DNA of 64,000 nt, from positions 61,337,033 through 61,401,032 of the forward strand of contig NC_088780.1 of the NCBI RefSeq assembly GCF_958450345.1. Reading direction: 5' to 3'. This document shows positions 10,810 to 21,097 of the stretch, in pieces. Within the stretch, counting starts at the first letter, position 1. Each line of letters begins with the position of its first letter. This stretch comes from Calliphora vicina (Eukaryota; Arthropoda; Insecta; Diptera; Calliphoridae). A program made the position numbers and the translations under genes. The notes under the pieces were generated by a model, which saw only the letters and a program-made list of their open reading frames with translations, did no database searches and was not told the origin of the DNA.

Positions 10810-11691
10810 CACGCAGAGAATAAACATGGTTGGGCATGGTTACGACAACTATACTATGTTCTCTGTAACAATATATTGTTGTCGTAAACATATAATTATT
10901 GTTGTAATTTAATTTCAACAATATTATAGTTACTGTAAACGTTTATATTTTTATCGCAATTATAAATATGAATATGGTTTTCGAACAACTAAATAATGAT
11001 AATTAGGTAAACATATTATGTTTATGTACAACCATTAAATGTTAAGCTTATATACGCGTAGTCATAATATGTTTAAGATGTTAACAGAATATGTTTACAA
11101 CAACTAAATAATAATAAATGTAGTCATAATATGTTTAACATGCAAACAAAATATGTTTACTTTTAATTGTCTGTTTTCCCACCATTCGTGAGTGTTGGTG
11201 TTTGTCTAAGCTATGTTATTTTTACAAGTAAATTTTGAGTGTCTGTAATTCCCATTCGCTCTATAGTTTTATTTGTATATTATCTTTAACTTTCCTAGAG
11301 CGAATAACAATAAATTTGATTTAATCAATAATATTTTAATTGTGAATTTAGTACTTTAAAACTAAAACTTATTAAAATCTTATATTTAAAATAAATTTTA
11401 ATAATATGATTATTTTGGATCATAATATGATTTAATTGTATCATAATATGATTTAATTGGGTCATAAATATGATGACTTTGGGTCATATTATGATTGATT
11501 TTTATCATAATTTGATTATTTCAAAACATATTATGATTGATTTTTATCATAATTTGATTATTTCAGAACATATTATGATATTTTATGATACTAATAATGA
11601 TCATAATATGTTTTCGACTACAAGCAAAAATCTGATCATAATATGTTGCTCTTAGTTTATGGTTACCACAACCATGTTTTTTCTCTGCGTG
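10810..11691. mobile_element. TIR element with CACGCAGAG ends, copy 1
   Basis: The left end CACGCAGAGAATAAACATGG and right end CCATGTTTTTTCTCTGCGTG are flanked by TA on both sides (10808-10809, 11692-11693), compatible with a TA target. The interior carries an unusual series of CATAATATG/CATATTATG words, especially 11400-11650, as do both subterminal zones. A second copy lies at 29204-30369. No transposase is seen. It separates the piggyBac 3' side from its candidate outer end. Confidence 0.7.
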
Positions 11692-11739
11692 TATGTATTT
11701 AATTAGCACTTAATATATATATTAAATATTGAATTACAT

Positions 11740-12420
11740 TTATGAATTGTGGTAATTATAAAAACAATTTTTGTCAGTCGTTAAACACAAATTTTGTTAA
11801 CATTTGGTACAATACATCCGAGTTTGTCCTACGCAGCCAGGAAACTTGCATCTTCCCTTCTTATCCACGGTTGGCCAGTGGTCTATTTTGTCCATTCTAG
11901 TGTCCTGTGGTGGTGCAGTATGAGCATTTGGTATTTTACGTTTTTCTTGAATATATGTTTAAATACGTGGACTACCTCTTTGATGGTGTTGTTGGATATT
12001 AAAGGAGAAAAGGGTATCAGCAATTTCCAATTTAAAATCTATTAAATCTATTCCAATTTTTTTTTCTATTTCGGCGAATAGTGCCAACAGACAGTTTACC
12101 CTGAGTTCGCAAAAATACTACTAATGGCACTGTAGTGTAATAATTGTCAAAACAAACTATGTACTTTTCGTAGCAGTCTTATCACTATATTTGCGAATGA
12201 TTGATGATCTGGTTCACCCTGTGCTGGAACATTGGGATTGCCATCACATAAAATTGAAATGGTAGTCCTGAACGGATAAATTGAGGTCAATATAACTCTG
12301 ATTCATATCTTCTTCATCTGTAATAAGCTGCATAAGACCTGACTTTTCATTCAACATGTCACCTTGGTCCTCACAATTATCACTTGCGTCCTTTATGTCA
12401 TCAATGCTGTCGTCACCCAT
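11740..12420 (-). pseudogene. internally deleted piggyBac transposase
   Basis: Read on the minus strand from an ATG at 12418-12420, the product starts with an acidic stretch (MGDDSIDDIKDASDN then EDQGD, DEEDMN), typical of piggyBac N termini. After a deletion near 12250 it resumes with NPNVPAQGEPDHQSF and NIVIRLLRKV, then (one frame shift) FDNYYTTVPLVVFLRTQG and KLSVGTIRRN, the late DDE part. Further shifts lead to DFKLEIADTLFSF, HWPTVDKKGRCKFPGC and a cysteine-rich tail CTKC, LCLTTDKNC, FYNYH ending at TAA 11740-11742. About 200-300 central residues and at least two frames are lost, so it is inactive. The family call rests on the FDNYY...P...L...G..S.GT.R.N block and the Cys/His tail. Confidence 0.87.
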
Positions 12421-13349
12421 GACTTCGCTATTACAATAGTAATTGTAATAATTGTAATGAATTACATAAAAAACTTAATTATAATATCTTATAAAAACGA
12501 TATAAAAGCATTCAAGTATACACTAAGTGTCAATCCTTCCCTTTCAAAGATAAAAGCATAAATGGAAATACACAAGTAGTCAGTAAAATATAAGACTGCT
12601 ACGGAAATTAAACTTTTGCTATTAGTGCCCAATGTATCTTAAAATATACAACCGATTAATACTGTCCAGGGAAGAATCTATAGTCAGGAACTCATTCAAA
12701 TAGTTCACTATCAATTAAGAATACAATTTTCAATTTTCTCACAATCTAATATTTTTTATAGTTATAAATGTTCAACCATTATAATCTTTTTTACTAAAAA
12801 TAATCAAAGGTACATATTTATAATAAATCATTTTTTATTTTTTTTATTTTTATGTTAGTTTTTTATAGCCTAGATAGAACAGAATTCTAATTATTTTTTT
12901 TTTTTCAATTATGGCCTATTATATAATAAACAATATAAAATAGACTTTAAGCTATTTTAATCGAAACTGAATATGTGGTAATTTTTTGAATAGTTGTATC
13001 TTTAAAGATACCAGGAGCATTAAAGGAATATATATTGTTTTATTATAAGAGAAAAATCTGTCACGTACGGTATGTCACGTACTTAAATTTTATTTCTTAT
13101 AAAATCATCCAAGGATTGTTTTTATTTAAATATGACGGATTGTAAAGGAAAAATATTTCGTTTAGTATAAGAAATTAAAATAAAACACGATTCGAAAATT
13201 TTTGCATATTTCTACATGTACCCAGTGTTGCCACCTAGAAAATTATAAAATACACATGTCTCATACCTAAATTACACATACAAGAAAAAATTACACATGT
13301 AAATAAATTTTTGTGATCGCAAATAGGAGAAATTGAGTAATTGGATATA
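12421..13349. other. unassigned AT-rich sequence with a solo hAT-type end
   Basis: Contains 'attgtaataattgtaatg' low complexity, poly-T tracts and the candidate piggyBac end words near 12640 and 12988. At 13223 CAGTGTTGCCACC looks like a left hAT terminus of the 2433 family, but no partner end is seen nearby. No gene. Confidence 0.35.
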
Positions 13350-13736
13350 CAGTGGTTGACAAAACAATGGGAACTTTTCCAAATATTCCATATGTTGCCC
13401 AAAATTTAAAATACATATTTTTTTAAAATAACATTTTTTTTCGTATTTTACTTGTATAGTTTTATTTATATAAATTAACTGAAAAACAAACAACATTATT
13501 AATTATATTCTGAAAAAAAGGGAACAAAATTAAAAATATTCACTATTTCGCTACTGACAAAACAATGGAAACTTTTAAACTTCTGCAAAAAATAAGTGTA
13601 AAACGAAAATAATATTTAAAAGAACGATGTAAAAAGCATCCTGTTTACAGTTATTTTATTTTTAAATTCTGGTAATTTTTCACAATTTCTTTTTCTAAGT
13701 TTTTCGCATAATTGCTTTTTTTTAAAGTTAACGAAA

Positions 13737-13917
13737 ATGGCTAAAGATTTGTGAAGACTTAAAAAATACAATAATTACCGATTTTAAAGCTGGTTTAAAA
13801 CAAAAAAGTATCTGTGACAAATATTCAATAAATAAATCAGCAGTTTCAAAAATTATAAAGAAATTTCGTGAAACCGGTTCTGTAAAAACTCAACATTTAG
13901 GTGGAAGACCTCGTAAG
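13737..13917 (+). pseudogene. Tc1 transposase N-terminal (paired-like HTH) fragment
   Basis: Starts at ATG 13737 (MAKDL, then stop and shift) and continues IITDFKAGLKQKSICDKY, SINKSAVSKIIKKF, GSVKTQHLGGRPRK. The helix-turn-helix layout and the GRPRK linker are characteristic of Tc1 DNA-binding regions. It ends exactly where the nested hAT-like element starts (13918). Confidence 0.8.
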
Positions 13918-14665
13918 TAGAGTTGTCAAACCGGTTTTCGAAATATTCGAGAAACCGGTTTTTACAAAAGGACGGTTTTCGAGTTATTCGACAAACCTGT
14001 TTTTTTGTCGAATTATTCGACAAAATCGAATATTTTTTAAAATTTATTTTAAGATTATTTTTAATAATTTTAATACAACAAGTAAGAGAGCTATATTCGG
14101 CTGTGCCGAATCTTATATACCCTTCACCAAATTATTCTTAAAAATAGTTTTTTATTTTTTTTAAAAAAAGTTTCCAATTTTTTTTTTAATTTTTTATTTT
14201 TAAAAAATCTTTTTGGGGGAAAAATAATTTCGGACAAAAAAATTCAAATAAATATTTTTCCGATTTGACCCCTTGTAGGGTCCAACTTACTATGGCGTTA
14301 TACATATGTATATGTCGTTGCACAGGTCTTTGAAATATCTATCATTAGATATCCATATTGTCTATATTAATGATTAAATAATCCAGATATGGGTCAAAAA
14401 TAGGTCAAAAATCGAGGTTGTCCTGGATTTTTCCTTATATCTCAGCCATTTGTGGACCGATTTTCTCGGTAGAATTCCCGATATATTGATGTATGAATCA
14501 CGTATGTAAGTTATTTAGGGGCCACGGAAAGTTGATTTCAACATAGTGGCGGACAGACGGACACTTTGTGGGATCGCAAATGAAAAATGTAGAAATTACA
14601 AGCTAATTGACAAACAAGGCTAAAAACCGGTTACTCGAACAGGTTTTTAAAAATTATGCTTTTTC
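13918..14665. mobile_element. hAT-like element (TAGAGTTGTC end) inside the Tc1 transposase
   Basis: Begins TAGAGTTGTCAAACCGG and is filled with 'ttcgaaatattcgagaaacc' type words. It ends in 'aaaaccggttactcgaac' and 'gctttttcgaat' before transposase sequence resumes. The relative at 31633-32543 has the same left end. The right terminus is truncated, so no 8 bp duplication can be shown. Insertion was accompanied or followed by loss of roughly 130-150 transposase codons. Confidence 0.55.
14079..14600 (-). mobile_element. DINE-like fragment nested in the hAT-like element
   Basis: Starts CAAGTAAGAGAGCTATATTC with the hairpin ATTCGGCTGTGCCGAAT and 'tatacccttcaccaaatt', and ends near 14600 with 'aatgaaaaatgtagaaatta', the inverse of the element's other subterminal region. 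'ggcggacagacggaca' is the relic of the GTCT run. The outermost end is missing. It shares the 'cacagcc...ctctctt' variant with the end at 47945-47995. Confidence 0.65.
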
Positions 14666-15116
14666 GAATCTTATGGTATGGGGATGTTTTTCAGGGCAAG
14701 GTGTGGGCCCAATTCATATTATAAAAGATACCATGACTGGTATAGGATACAGAACCATATTAAACGATGTTATGTATCCATACGCTGTGGAAAATATGCC
14801 CCTAGTTTGGAGATTCCAACACGACAACGACCCGAAACATACCTCTAGGGTTTGAACCGAGTGCTTACAATCCAACGAGGTACGTGTTTTGAAGTGGCCT
14901 GCCCAATCGCCAGATCTCAATCCCATAGAAAATCTATGGGAAATTGTAGATCGTAAAATAAGGACCCAAAATTACACCAGGAAGGAAGATTTATCGGAGG
15001 CAGTTATAATGGAATGGCAAAATATTTCAAAGGAGACCATTGACTCTTTTATTGGTTCAATGCATCGTCGATGTGTAGCAGTTATAAAAAATAAGGGATA
15101 CCCAACAAAATATTGA
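14666..15116 (+). pseudogene. Tc1 transposase DDE C-terminal fragment
   Basis: The frame resumes with NLMVWGCFSGQGVGP, runs to FQHDNDPKHTSRV (second catalytic Asp), meets TGA where CGA or TGG would be expected, then reads WPAQSPDLNPIENLW (catalytic Glu, DD34E spacing style) and ends GYPTKY at TGA 15114-15116. The first catalytic Asp lies in the deleted part. The fragment is too broken to function. Confidence 0.88.
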
Positions 15117-15373
15117 GTTATTGCAAAGTTCAGACCATATTTGTTAAAATAATACCTAAGTTTTCATTGTTTTGTCAATGCCGTAATAAAGAAATCTTTT
15201 AATTTTGTTTTCTCATTTTTAAAATTTAATTAATTATGTCCTTTGTTTTTTGTTAAATTAAGTTAATAAAAGTACACAAATAAAATACTACAAAAATGTT
15301 AAAAAACATTATTTCAGATTTTAGGCCACTAATGAAATAATTGGAAAAGTTTCCATTGTTTTGTCAACCACTG

Positions 15374-15865
15374 TGTGAGGGGTATTAAAGCAAAGTCAGC
15401 AATCTCTATTTTTGCGTGAACTTTTCTAATTAAATGAATTCTTGAGATCAGTCAAATATGTCAATCCCAAATACGCTTTTAAGAAATATTAATCAATGTT
15501 CATTCGGAGATTGTTCCATTGGAAATTGTTACATTTCTATTAAAAATTTAACAATATTTAAAAAATAGCACACTGATTGCTTTCGAATTTAAATTTTTTG
15601 CTAATTTATATTAAGTGCTTTGAAATCAGTTTTGTATTCAGTTTCAAATAGGCTTAATTTAGACAGAGTTAAATATTTTTTTACTATTTGTTTAAAAATT
15701 TTAGCTCTGATCATTAACTTCCCAGTAAATACTTGTAACGAGAGAGTAAAATACTTACAAATAGGAAAAAGTAAATGAACACTTCACCAGTAAAATCTTG
15801 TAAATAATGTATAATTTTTGTATCGTTAATATTTTTAAAATTTGTAGATATAAATTAGAAATAAT
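15374..15865. other. unassigned AT-rich sequence
   Basis: No TIR, domain or known repeat end is visible between the Tc1 element and the GGCCCATAATC element. Confidence 0.4.
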
Positions 15866-16430
15866 GGCCCATAATCATAGTCAGAAATAAAGTATATTTT
15901 AATAGAAATAAAGTCGTCTTTACTTATGAGTGGACTTTAGGTCTACCATAGACAAGTTAAAGTATATTTTTGACGTTAAAGTCGACTGTAAATATAAAAC
16001 AAGCTGAAGCTCTTATTAACTCATTTAACAACAGCATCAGCTGTTCTTCGCCATGTAAAACACTTCTGCAAAAAGTAAAAAAATTATGTTACAAAAATTT
16101 GGCAGAGATTTTGCAATTATTGAACAGTTATCAATAAAATTAGTACCAAAATATTCTAAATATGATTGTCCCGGTTACTTTTATTGTTTACCTTTTTTGG
16201 TTTTTGTTTTAATTTTCTATGTCAGCTGTTCAGCGGTGCCACTTGTCTGTATTTTGTTGTATATTGTATGAAAACATTTTCTACATTTGAGGTGGCACCC
16301 AGTTAAAGTCGGTTCAATTTAAAACATACTTTAATTTTGACTATAGTTGGGAAATAATATAAAGCGGGTTTTTAATTTAAAGTTGTTTTTAAAAAGAACC
16401 GACTTTAGTGTTTGACTATGATTATGGGCC
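15866..16430. mobile_element. TIR element with GGCCCATAATCATAGTC ends, copy 2
   Basis: Left GGCCCATAATCATAGTCAGA and right TGACTATGATTATGGGCC bound 565 bp, with AAT on both flanks. It is inverted relative to copy 1 at 7172-7766 and better preserved. The interior includes 'cagctgttcagcggtgccac'. Non-coding, superfamily unassigned. Confidence 0.68.
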
Positions 16431-16720
16431 AATGTTTCCAAAAGAGTAAGTCAATTTTATTTTTTATTATTTAAAATACACACCAGAAACCAGGCATAAA
16501 CACAAAACAGTTCTTACAATATGTAACTACATATTACCAATATGTAAATAAATTTTTCTCACATAATTTCCTACGTTCTTGTTTTTTTATACCCTTCAGC
16601 TTCGTGAGAAGGGTATATATAAGTTTGTCATTCCGTTTGTAATTTCTACATTTTTCATTTCCGACCCTATAAAGTATATATATTCTGGATCCTTATAGAT
16701 AGCGGAGTCGATTAAGCCAT

Positions 16721-16724
16721 GTCC

Positions 16725-16762
<38 letters not shown>

Positions 16763-16782
16763 CTGTCTGTCTGTCTGTCTGT
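16721..16782 (+). repeat. GTCT/GTCC microsatellite
   Basis: An almost pure GTCT run with two GTCC variants, inside the DINE-like element. Shorter runs occupy the same position in the copies at 19.6 kb and 24.27 kb, so the length varies between copies. Confidence 0.95.
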
Positions 16783-16954
16783 TGAAATCAATTTTCTGAA
16801 GGCCCCAGATATCTCCGGGATCCAAATCTTCAACAATTCTGTCAGACATACTTTCGAGAATTTTGCTATTTAAAATCAGCAAAATCCGTCCATAAATAAC
16901 GGAGATATGAGCAAAAATCCGAGACAACCTCTGAAAATTTCATCAAAAAACACA

Positions 16955-17400
16955 ATGTATTGCATGCTTTGACAAAAAAACAACAAAACGTATGGTTGGA
17001 TGTGCAAGCTATGCGTATTTTGTTTTTTTTTTGTGTTTTGTTTCTTTTGGCGTTGTTGTTGTTTTTTATACAACTAACCGTTTGTTTGGTTGTGTGGATG
17101 TGCAAGCTTTGCGTATTTTGTTTTTTTTTGTGTGTTTTGTTTCTTTTGGTGTTGTTGTTGTTTTTTATACAATTAAACGTATGTTTGGTTGTGTGTTGGA
17201 TTTTTTGACAAAAAATCAACAAATCGTATGTTTGAATGTGCATGCTTTGCGTATTTTGTTTTTCTTTTGTGTTTTGTTTCTTTTGGCGTTGTTGTTGTTT
17301 TTTATACAATGTTTGGATGTGTGTTGGTTTCATTGCCTTGCGTATTTTGTTTTTGTTTTTTCTTTTGGTGTTCTGTTTCGTTTGGCGTTGTTGTTGTTTT
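16955..17400 (+). repeat. internal minisatellite of the DINE-like element
   Basis: Repeated units contain 'gcgtattttgttttt', 'gttttgtttcttttggcgtt' and 'gttgttgttttttatacaa', with a period of about 95-130 bp. I count about five units here, three in the copy at 24137-24981 and two in the copy at 19499-20001. Confidence 0.85.
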
Positions 17401-17573
17401 TTGTGTTCTTGATAAATTTAGGATGCTGTACGCTGAAAGTTGGCAATGTACATACATACCTATATACTAATTATAAAAAATAATAATGCATCCACAACAA
17501 AGGTGAAGGGTATATAAGATTCGGCATAGCCGAATATAGCACTCTTACTTGTTTTAAATTAAATTGCAAAATT

Positions 17574-17740
17574 AATTATTTAATGGCAACATTTTTAAAA
17601 AAACTGAAAAAATGCATTTTTCCCTTGTAAATGCACCTCAAAACTAAAATTTTTTTTTTGTGGTATTTTAGGTAATTACAAAAGTTTTCAGGGGTACCGT
17701 TTCAACATTTCAAAAAAATTAATTCTAAGGGATACTCTAA
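17574..17740 (-). repeat. dispersed repeat, inverse copy of 59715-59960
   Basis: The words 'aaaaatgcatttttcccttg', 'taaatgcacctcaaaactaa' and 'ggggtaccgtttcaacattt' match, inverted, the region after the hAT element at 59.7 kb. Origin unknown, non-coding. Confidence 0.6.
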
Positions 17741-17961
17741 TGTACATAGTTAACAAAACATTGAGCTTGTGACATTTGTCTAAATATAAAAAGTCTTCTA
17801 AAATATGTAGTTGGAGTATTTATTATATACACTTTTAGAAAAAAACGGCTATTCAAGGATAAAAACTCGCTTTCTTCGATATTCGAAATGTGAGCTTTTC
17901 AAAAAAACCGAAACCGACTTAACCATAAAAACCGGTTATTAAAAACCGGGCCGATCACCCT
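17741..17961. mobile_element. truncated hAT element of the TAGGGTGATC family
   Basis: Matches the last ~280 bp of the element at 5312-6404 ('aaaaagtcttctaaaat', 'tcttcgatattcgaaatgtg', 'ccgaaaccgac') and ends GGCCGATCACCCTA at 17961. The left half is missing. Confidence 0.65.
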
Positions 17962-18669
17962 AATAAACATCACAATGAGAACATGAAATAATTCACCGTT
18001 ATTCTGGGTAAGCGTAGTTTCCAGTAGGCAAACAAAATATATTATTCCAAAGATGATAGTGTACTTCAAAGTACTTTTGGGAAAAAAGGGTCAAAATATC
18101 TTTTGTTTTCATTTTGTAAGCTTATTGTTGTTATGGTACTTATAAGTAGCGTCGGTCGACAAGGGCTAAATTGTTTTTTTAAACGACACCCTAGTGTCGT
18201 ATATGATGATAATATTTAGTTATTGAATTAAAATATATGTATATACATCAGAGTTCATTTGTGACCAGGTCACTTCATTTTTTTTTCGGGTATCATCATT
18301 TTTCTGAAGGGTTTTGCGTAATTAAAAATAATGGCGTCCTTTTTTTTGGAAGATTTTCACTCCTTGTGGTGGTTCAAAGCATCTAAAGACGTGGAATCTG
18401 AGCACATTTTTCTGTAAAACAAAAACGGTTGAATATATTGCAAATCTGATTTCACCAATGGAATCTGCATCAAAAATTGATACAATTGATGTTTTTTGAA
18501 TCCTTATAAATAGTTCCACAAACAAACAACAGGGGGCGCAAATCTCATAAAAATATAAAAAAATAATTTTAATTCCAATATTTCCTTTCTATCACTAACC
18601 ATTAAAAAGTTATGAGGCTTCAAAGTTAATTATTTAACAAGAAAATAAAATTTGGTAAAAAAAAGTTTA
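17962..18669. other. unassigned sequence
   Basis: Includes 'cttcaaagtacttttggg' and 'aaacgacaccctagtgtcgt' but no element ends or domains that I can assign. Open frames are short and low complexity. Confidence 0.35.
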
Positions 18670-18900
18670 GAAATTTGTTTATTACAGTTTTTCCGTACCT
18701 GCGATTTAAATTTTGCGATTTTCAAGAAAAACAAATTTTTTGTCCATATTTTGGCGAATTTTGCAAGTAAAACGATAACCTTAAAATCGTGAAGGTCAAA
18801 TGTCAAATTTTTCAATATTTGGAATTTCTAATGAAAATATAGCGAAACGTTATATATTTTTGGGCCGATTTTAATGAAACTTGAATTACTTAATTCACGA
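18670..18900 (+). repeat. dispersed repeat with 'gtttttccgtacctgcgatt'
   Basis: Words 'ttaaattttgcgattttc', 'gtgaaggtcaaatgtcaaat' and 'tatatatttttgggccgatt' recur at 60365-60670 (same strand) and, partly, at 31376-31470 (inverse). Origin unknown. Confidence 0.6.
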
Positions 18901-19180
18901 TCTGAATTACTATTGCGAAACAACCCGTTCTCACGACAGATTCGTAATTCAATTTATTTCTTCTTCTTGTTTTATTTTTGTTTACTTGTTTTCTTTTGAT
19001 TTTTCTGATTTTTTGGTGGGAATTTTAAATTTGTGTTTTGGCAAAAAAATATAAAATTGTAATAGTAATTAATAAAATAAATAATTTAATTATTATTTTA
19101 TTTATTAGAAAAAAGAAAAAGTGCTAGCAAGTGGGACCATTCTTAATAATATTTAGTTATAAAATGGGTACATATAATTT

Positions 19181-19416
19181 TTAAAACAATTCACTTTTTT
19201 CCAAGCTAATTTTTCTGAGGTAAGTGATAGTTTCACGGTATTGAGGAGTTGTAATTGCTTCAAAAGCTGCAAGTACTTCTTTTGAACATCCAATATAGCC
19301 TCGGTGCACAATTTTGTCTCCTCCACAATCTTTAATGTAGCCAATAATCTTCGGGACATTACAATTTTTTATAATTTTCTTTTTTTCCTCATTATGTCCC
19401 TTTTTTAAATACTTTT
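19181..19416 (-). pseudogene. unidentified coding relic inside the CCCGTTCTCACGAC element
   Basis: The minus frame is open for about 78 codons and contains NCNVPKIIGYIKDCGGDK, GYIGCSKEVLAAFEAI and TPQYRETITYLRKISL, ending KSELF at TAA. It lacks an ATG. Composition and the gentle charged/hydrophobic alternation look protein-like, unlike the other open frames here. Its place inside a TIR element suggests the 3' end of an element ORF. I do not recognise the family. Confidence 0.35.
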
Positions 19417-19498
19417 ACAAGTGAATTGATTTTAATTAGATTTTTAATTATTTTTAAATAATTTATTTAATACAAACATGTTTATATGAAATTATTTT

Positions 19499-20001
19499 TA
19501 TACCCTTCAGCTGCGTGAGAAGGGTATATATAAGTTTGTCATTCCGTTTGTAATTTCTACATTTTTCATTTCCGACCCTATAAAGTATATATATTCTGGA
19601 TCCTTATAGATAGCGGAGTCGATTAAGCCATGTTCGTCTGTCTGTCTGTCCGTCTGTCTGTTGAAATCAATTTTCTGAAGGCCCCAGATATCTCCGTATT
19701 TTGTTTTTCTTTTGTGTTTTGTTTCTTTTGGCGTTGTTGTTGTTTTTTATACAATTAAACGTATGTTTGGATGTGAGTTGGTTTCATTGCCTTGCGTATT
19801 TTGTTTTTGTTTTTTCTTTTGGTGTTTTGTTTCGTTTGGCGTTGTTGTTGTTTTTTGTGTTCTTGATAAATTTTGGATGCTGTACGCTGAAAGTGGGCAA
19901 TGTACATACATATATACTAATTATAAAAATTAATAATGCATCCACAACAAAGGTGAAGGGTATATAAGATTCGGCGTAGCCGAATATAGCACTCTTACTT
20001 G
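19499..20001 (+). mobile_element. DINE-1/INE-1-like element, short copy
   Basis: Same ends as the copy at 16588 (TATACCCTTCAGCTGCGTGA, GAAGGGTATA, the terminal hairpin ATTCGGCGTAGCCGAAT, CTTACTTG). It jumps from 'ccagatatctccg' directly into the minisatellite, with only two units, so it is a deletion derivative. It is nested in the 18924-20243 element. Confidence 0.8.
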
Positions 20002-20249
20002 TTTTTCTTTGTTTTGTTTTGGTACTTTTGTTTCGACAGCTGACATTGACAAAACACTCTATAAAAATTAGAGATGAGACTGATTTGTTCATAATTCGTA
20101 AGGTAATTCAAACTGAATTTCGTACGAACAAGGTAATTCCCACTTGAAATTTTGTATGGCGAATCATGTAATTCAGTTCGTAATTGGGGGTTGAATGACG
20201 AATGAGAGCGTGAATGTCGAATAATGCCGTCGTGAGAACGGGGTATTAA

Positions 20250-20297
20250 ACTATTATTTTTGCCAATAAAATGTTGTAATAAGCTCTAAATACTTAC
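20250..20297. repeat. dispersed repeat R, left half of interrupted copy
   Basis: 'aaaatgttgtaataagctct' and 'aaatacttac' are the inverse of 10260-10320. The copy continues at 21779 after the two insertions. Confidence 0.65.
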
Positions 20298-21090
20298 TAC
20301 GGTATTCAATTAATCGGGTTTCTGGTTTAATCGGTTAATCGAGCAAATAATTAATCGGGGTTTAGATTTAATCGGTTAATAATCGGTTAATTTTAAATTA
20401 TTCGATTAACCGAATAAATTATATTTAAATGTTAAACTGAAACTAAATCACGAATTTTGTGTACTTATTGAAGTATTTTATTAATAAAAAGAACAAAAAC
20501 ATAAAAAATAAACAAAACATACCAATTCAACCAAACAGTAAATAATTTTCTTTAGTTTTAATAAAACTCGACTTGGAAAAAACTCTCACGCTGATTGTAG
20601 ATGTTGGAGAAATCGAAAGTAAGACAAGGTAAAGAATATCCAATTTGTCAGTTATTTTTTTAGTTTTTTTCAAAGCATATACAATCCTCCATTATACCAT
20701 TGGAGTCCTTTTTGGACTATTTAGATTTTAAATACTTTTAATAATTTCGATAAGTTGTGAAAAAAAAACTTATTTCAGTAGTGTCTCCAGTTTCGTCTAT
20801 TATTATGTTTTCATCCGACAATTACATGTAAATTAAATATATCAGTTATTATAATACTCACTAAACATATTTCTTGAATGTTCGAAAAAATATGTAATTT
20901 TACTTTGACATTTGTATTTGAATTAAAATGGAAAATTAAAAACAAAAAAATTATGTTAAAGTGCAAAAAAAGAAATTTCGGTTAACCGACACAAATTAAT
21001 CGGTTTATTCGTTATTTGAAAATCGCCAATTTTGAATTATTCGAACAGTTAACCGACCAAAATTAATCGGTTAACCGATTGAATACCCTA
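20298..21090. mobile_element. hAT element, TA(G/C)GGTATTCAAT ends, copy 1
   Basis: The ends TACGGTATTCAATTAATCGG and CCGATTGAATACCCTA bound 793 bp. The subterminal zones are packed with 'ttaatcggttaa' and 'gattaaccga' words. The left target copy is ATACTTAC (20290-20297). The right copy was split by a PIF-like element, and removing that element restores ATACTTAC. No transposase. Confidence 0.88.
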
Positions 21091-21097
21091 ATACTTA

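Larger units (their letters stand above)
13350..15373 (+). mobile_element. Tc1-type transposon with IR/DR ends
   Basis: The left end CAGTGGTTGACAAAACAATG (after TA) and right end CATTGTTTTGTCAACCACTG bound a 2.0 kb element. A second, internal copy of the motif lies at 13553 ('ctgacaaaacaatggaaact') and at 15160 in inverse orientation, giving an inverted repeat with internal direct repeats, as in several Tc1 relatives. The right flank is TG instead of TA. The transposase is split by a nested element and decayed. It sits in an otherwise unassigned stretch. Confidence 0.87.
16588..17551 (+). mobile_element. DINE-1/INE-1-like (Helentron-type) element, longest copy
   Basis: Starts TATACCCTTCAGCTTCGTGA with the subterminal inverted partner GAAGGGTATA. 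It then has 'tttccgaccctataaagtat', AGCCATGTCCGTCTGTC, a GTCT run, and about five minisatellite units. It ends GGTGAAGGGTATATAAG, the hairpin ATTCGGCATAGCCGAAT and CTTACTTG at 17551. A subterminal inverted repeat, a GTCY microsatellite and a 3' hairpin are the DINE-1 layout. No target duplication is expected for this class. The open frames across the minisatellite on both strands are repeat artefacts. Confidence 0.8.
18924..20243. mobile_element. TIR element with CCCGTTCTCACGAC ends
   Basis: Left CCCGTTCTCACGACAGA and right GCCGTCGTGAGAACGGGG bound 1.3 kb. Both subterminal zones are rich in 'gtaattcaa' words. It contains a DINE-like element (19499-20001) and an unidentified minus-strand coding relic (19181-19416). 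No clean target duplication is seen. Superfamily unknown. Confidence 0.5.

Noticed and set aside
5148..14130. Promoter/TATA signals (repeated TATATATA near 'ggtatatataag')
   Set aside because: These TATA runs are part of Helentron-type termini present in every copy, not gene promoters.
16866..17483. Overlapping open frames of 155 and 163 codons on both strands
   Set aside because: They run across the DINE-like minisatellite. The same peptide units reappear in the copies at 19.7 and 24.5 kb with different unit numbers, and both strands are open at once, which is a product of the repeat period rather than coding.
13222..17592. hAT element spanning from CAGTGTTGCCACC (13223) to 'aatggcaacattt' (17582)
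   Set aside because: The proposed right end lacks CACTG and the flanking 8-mers do not match.
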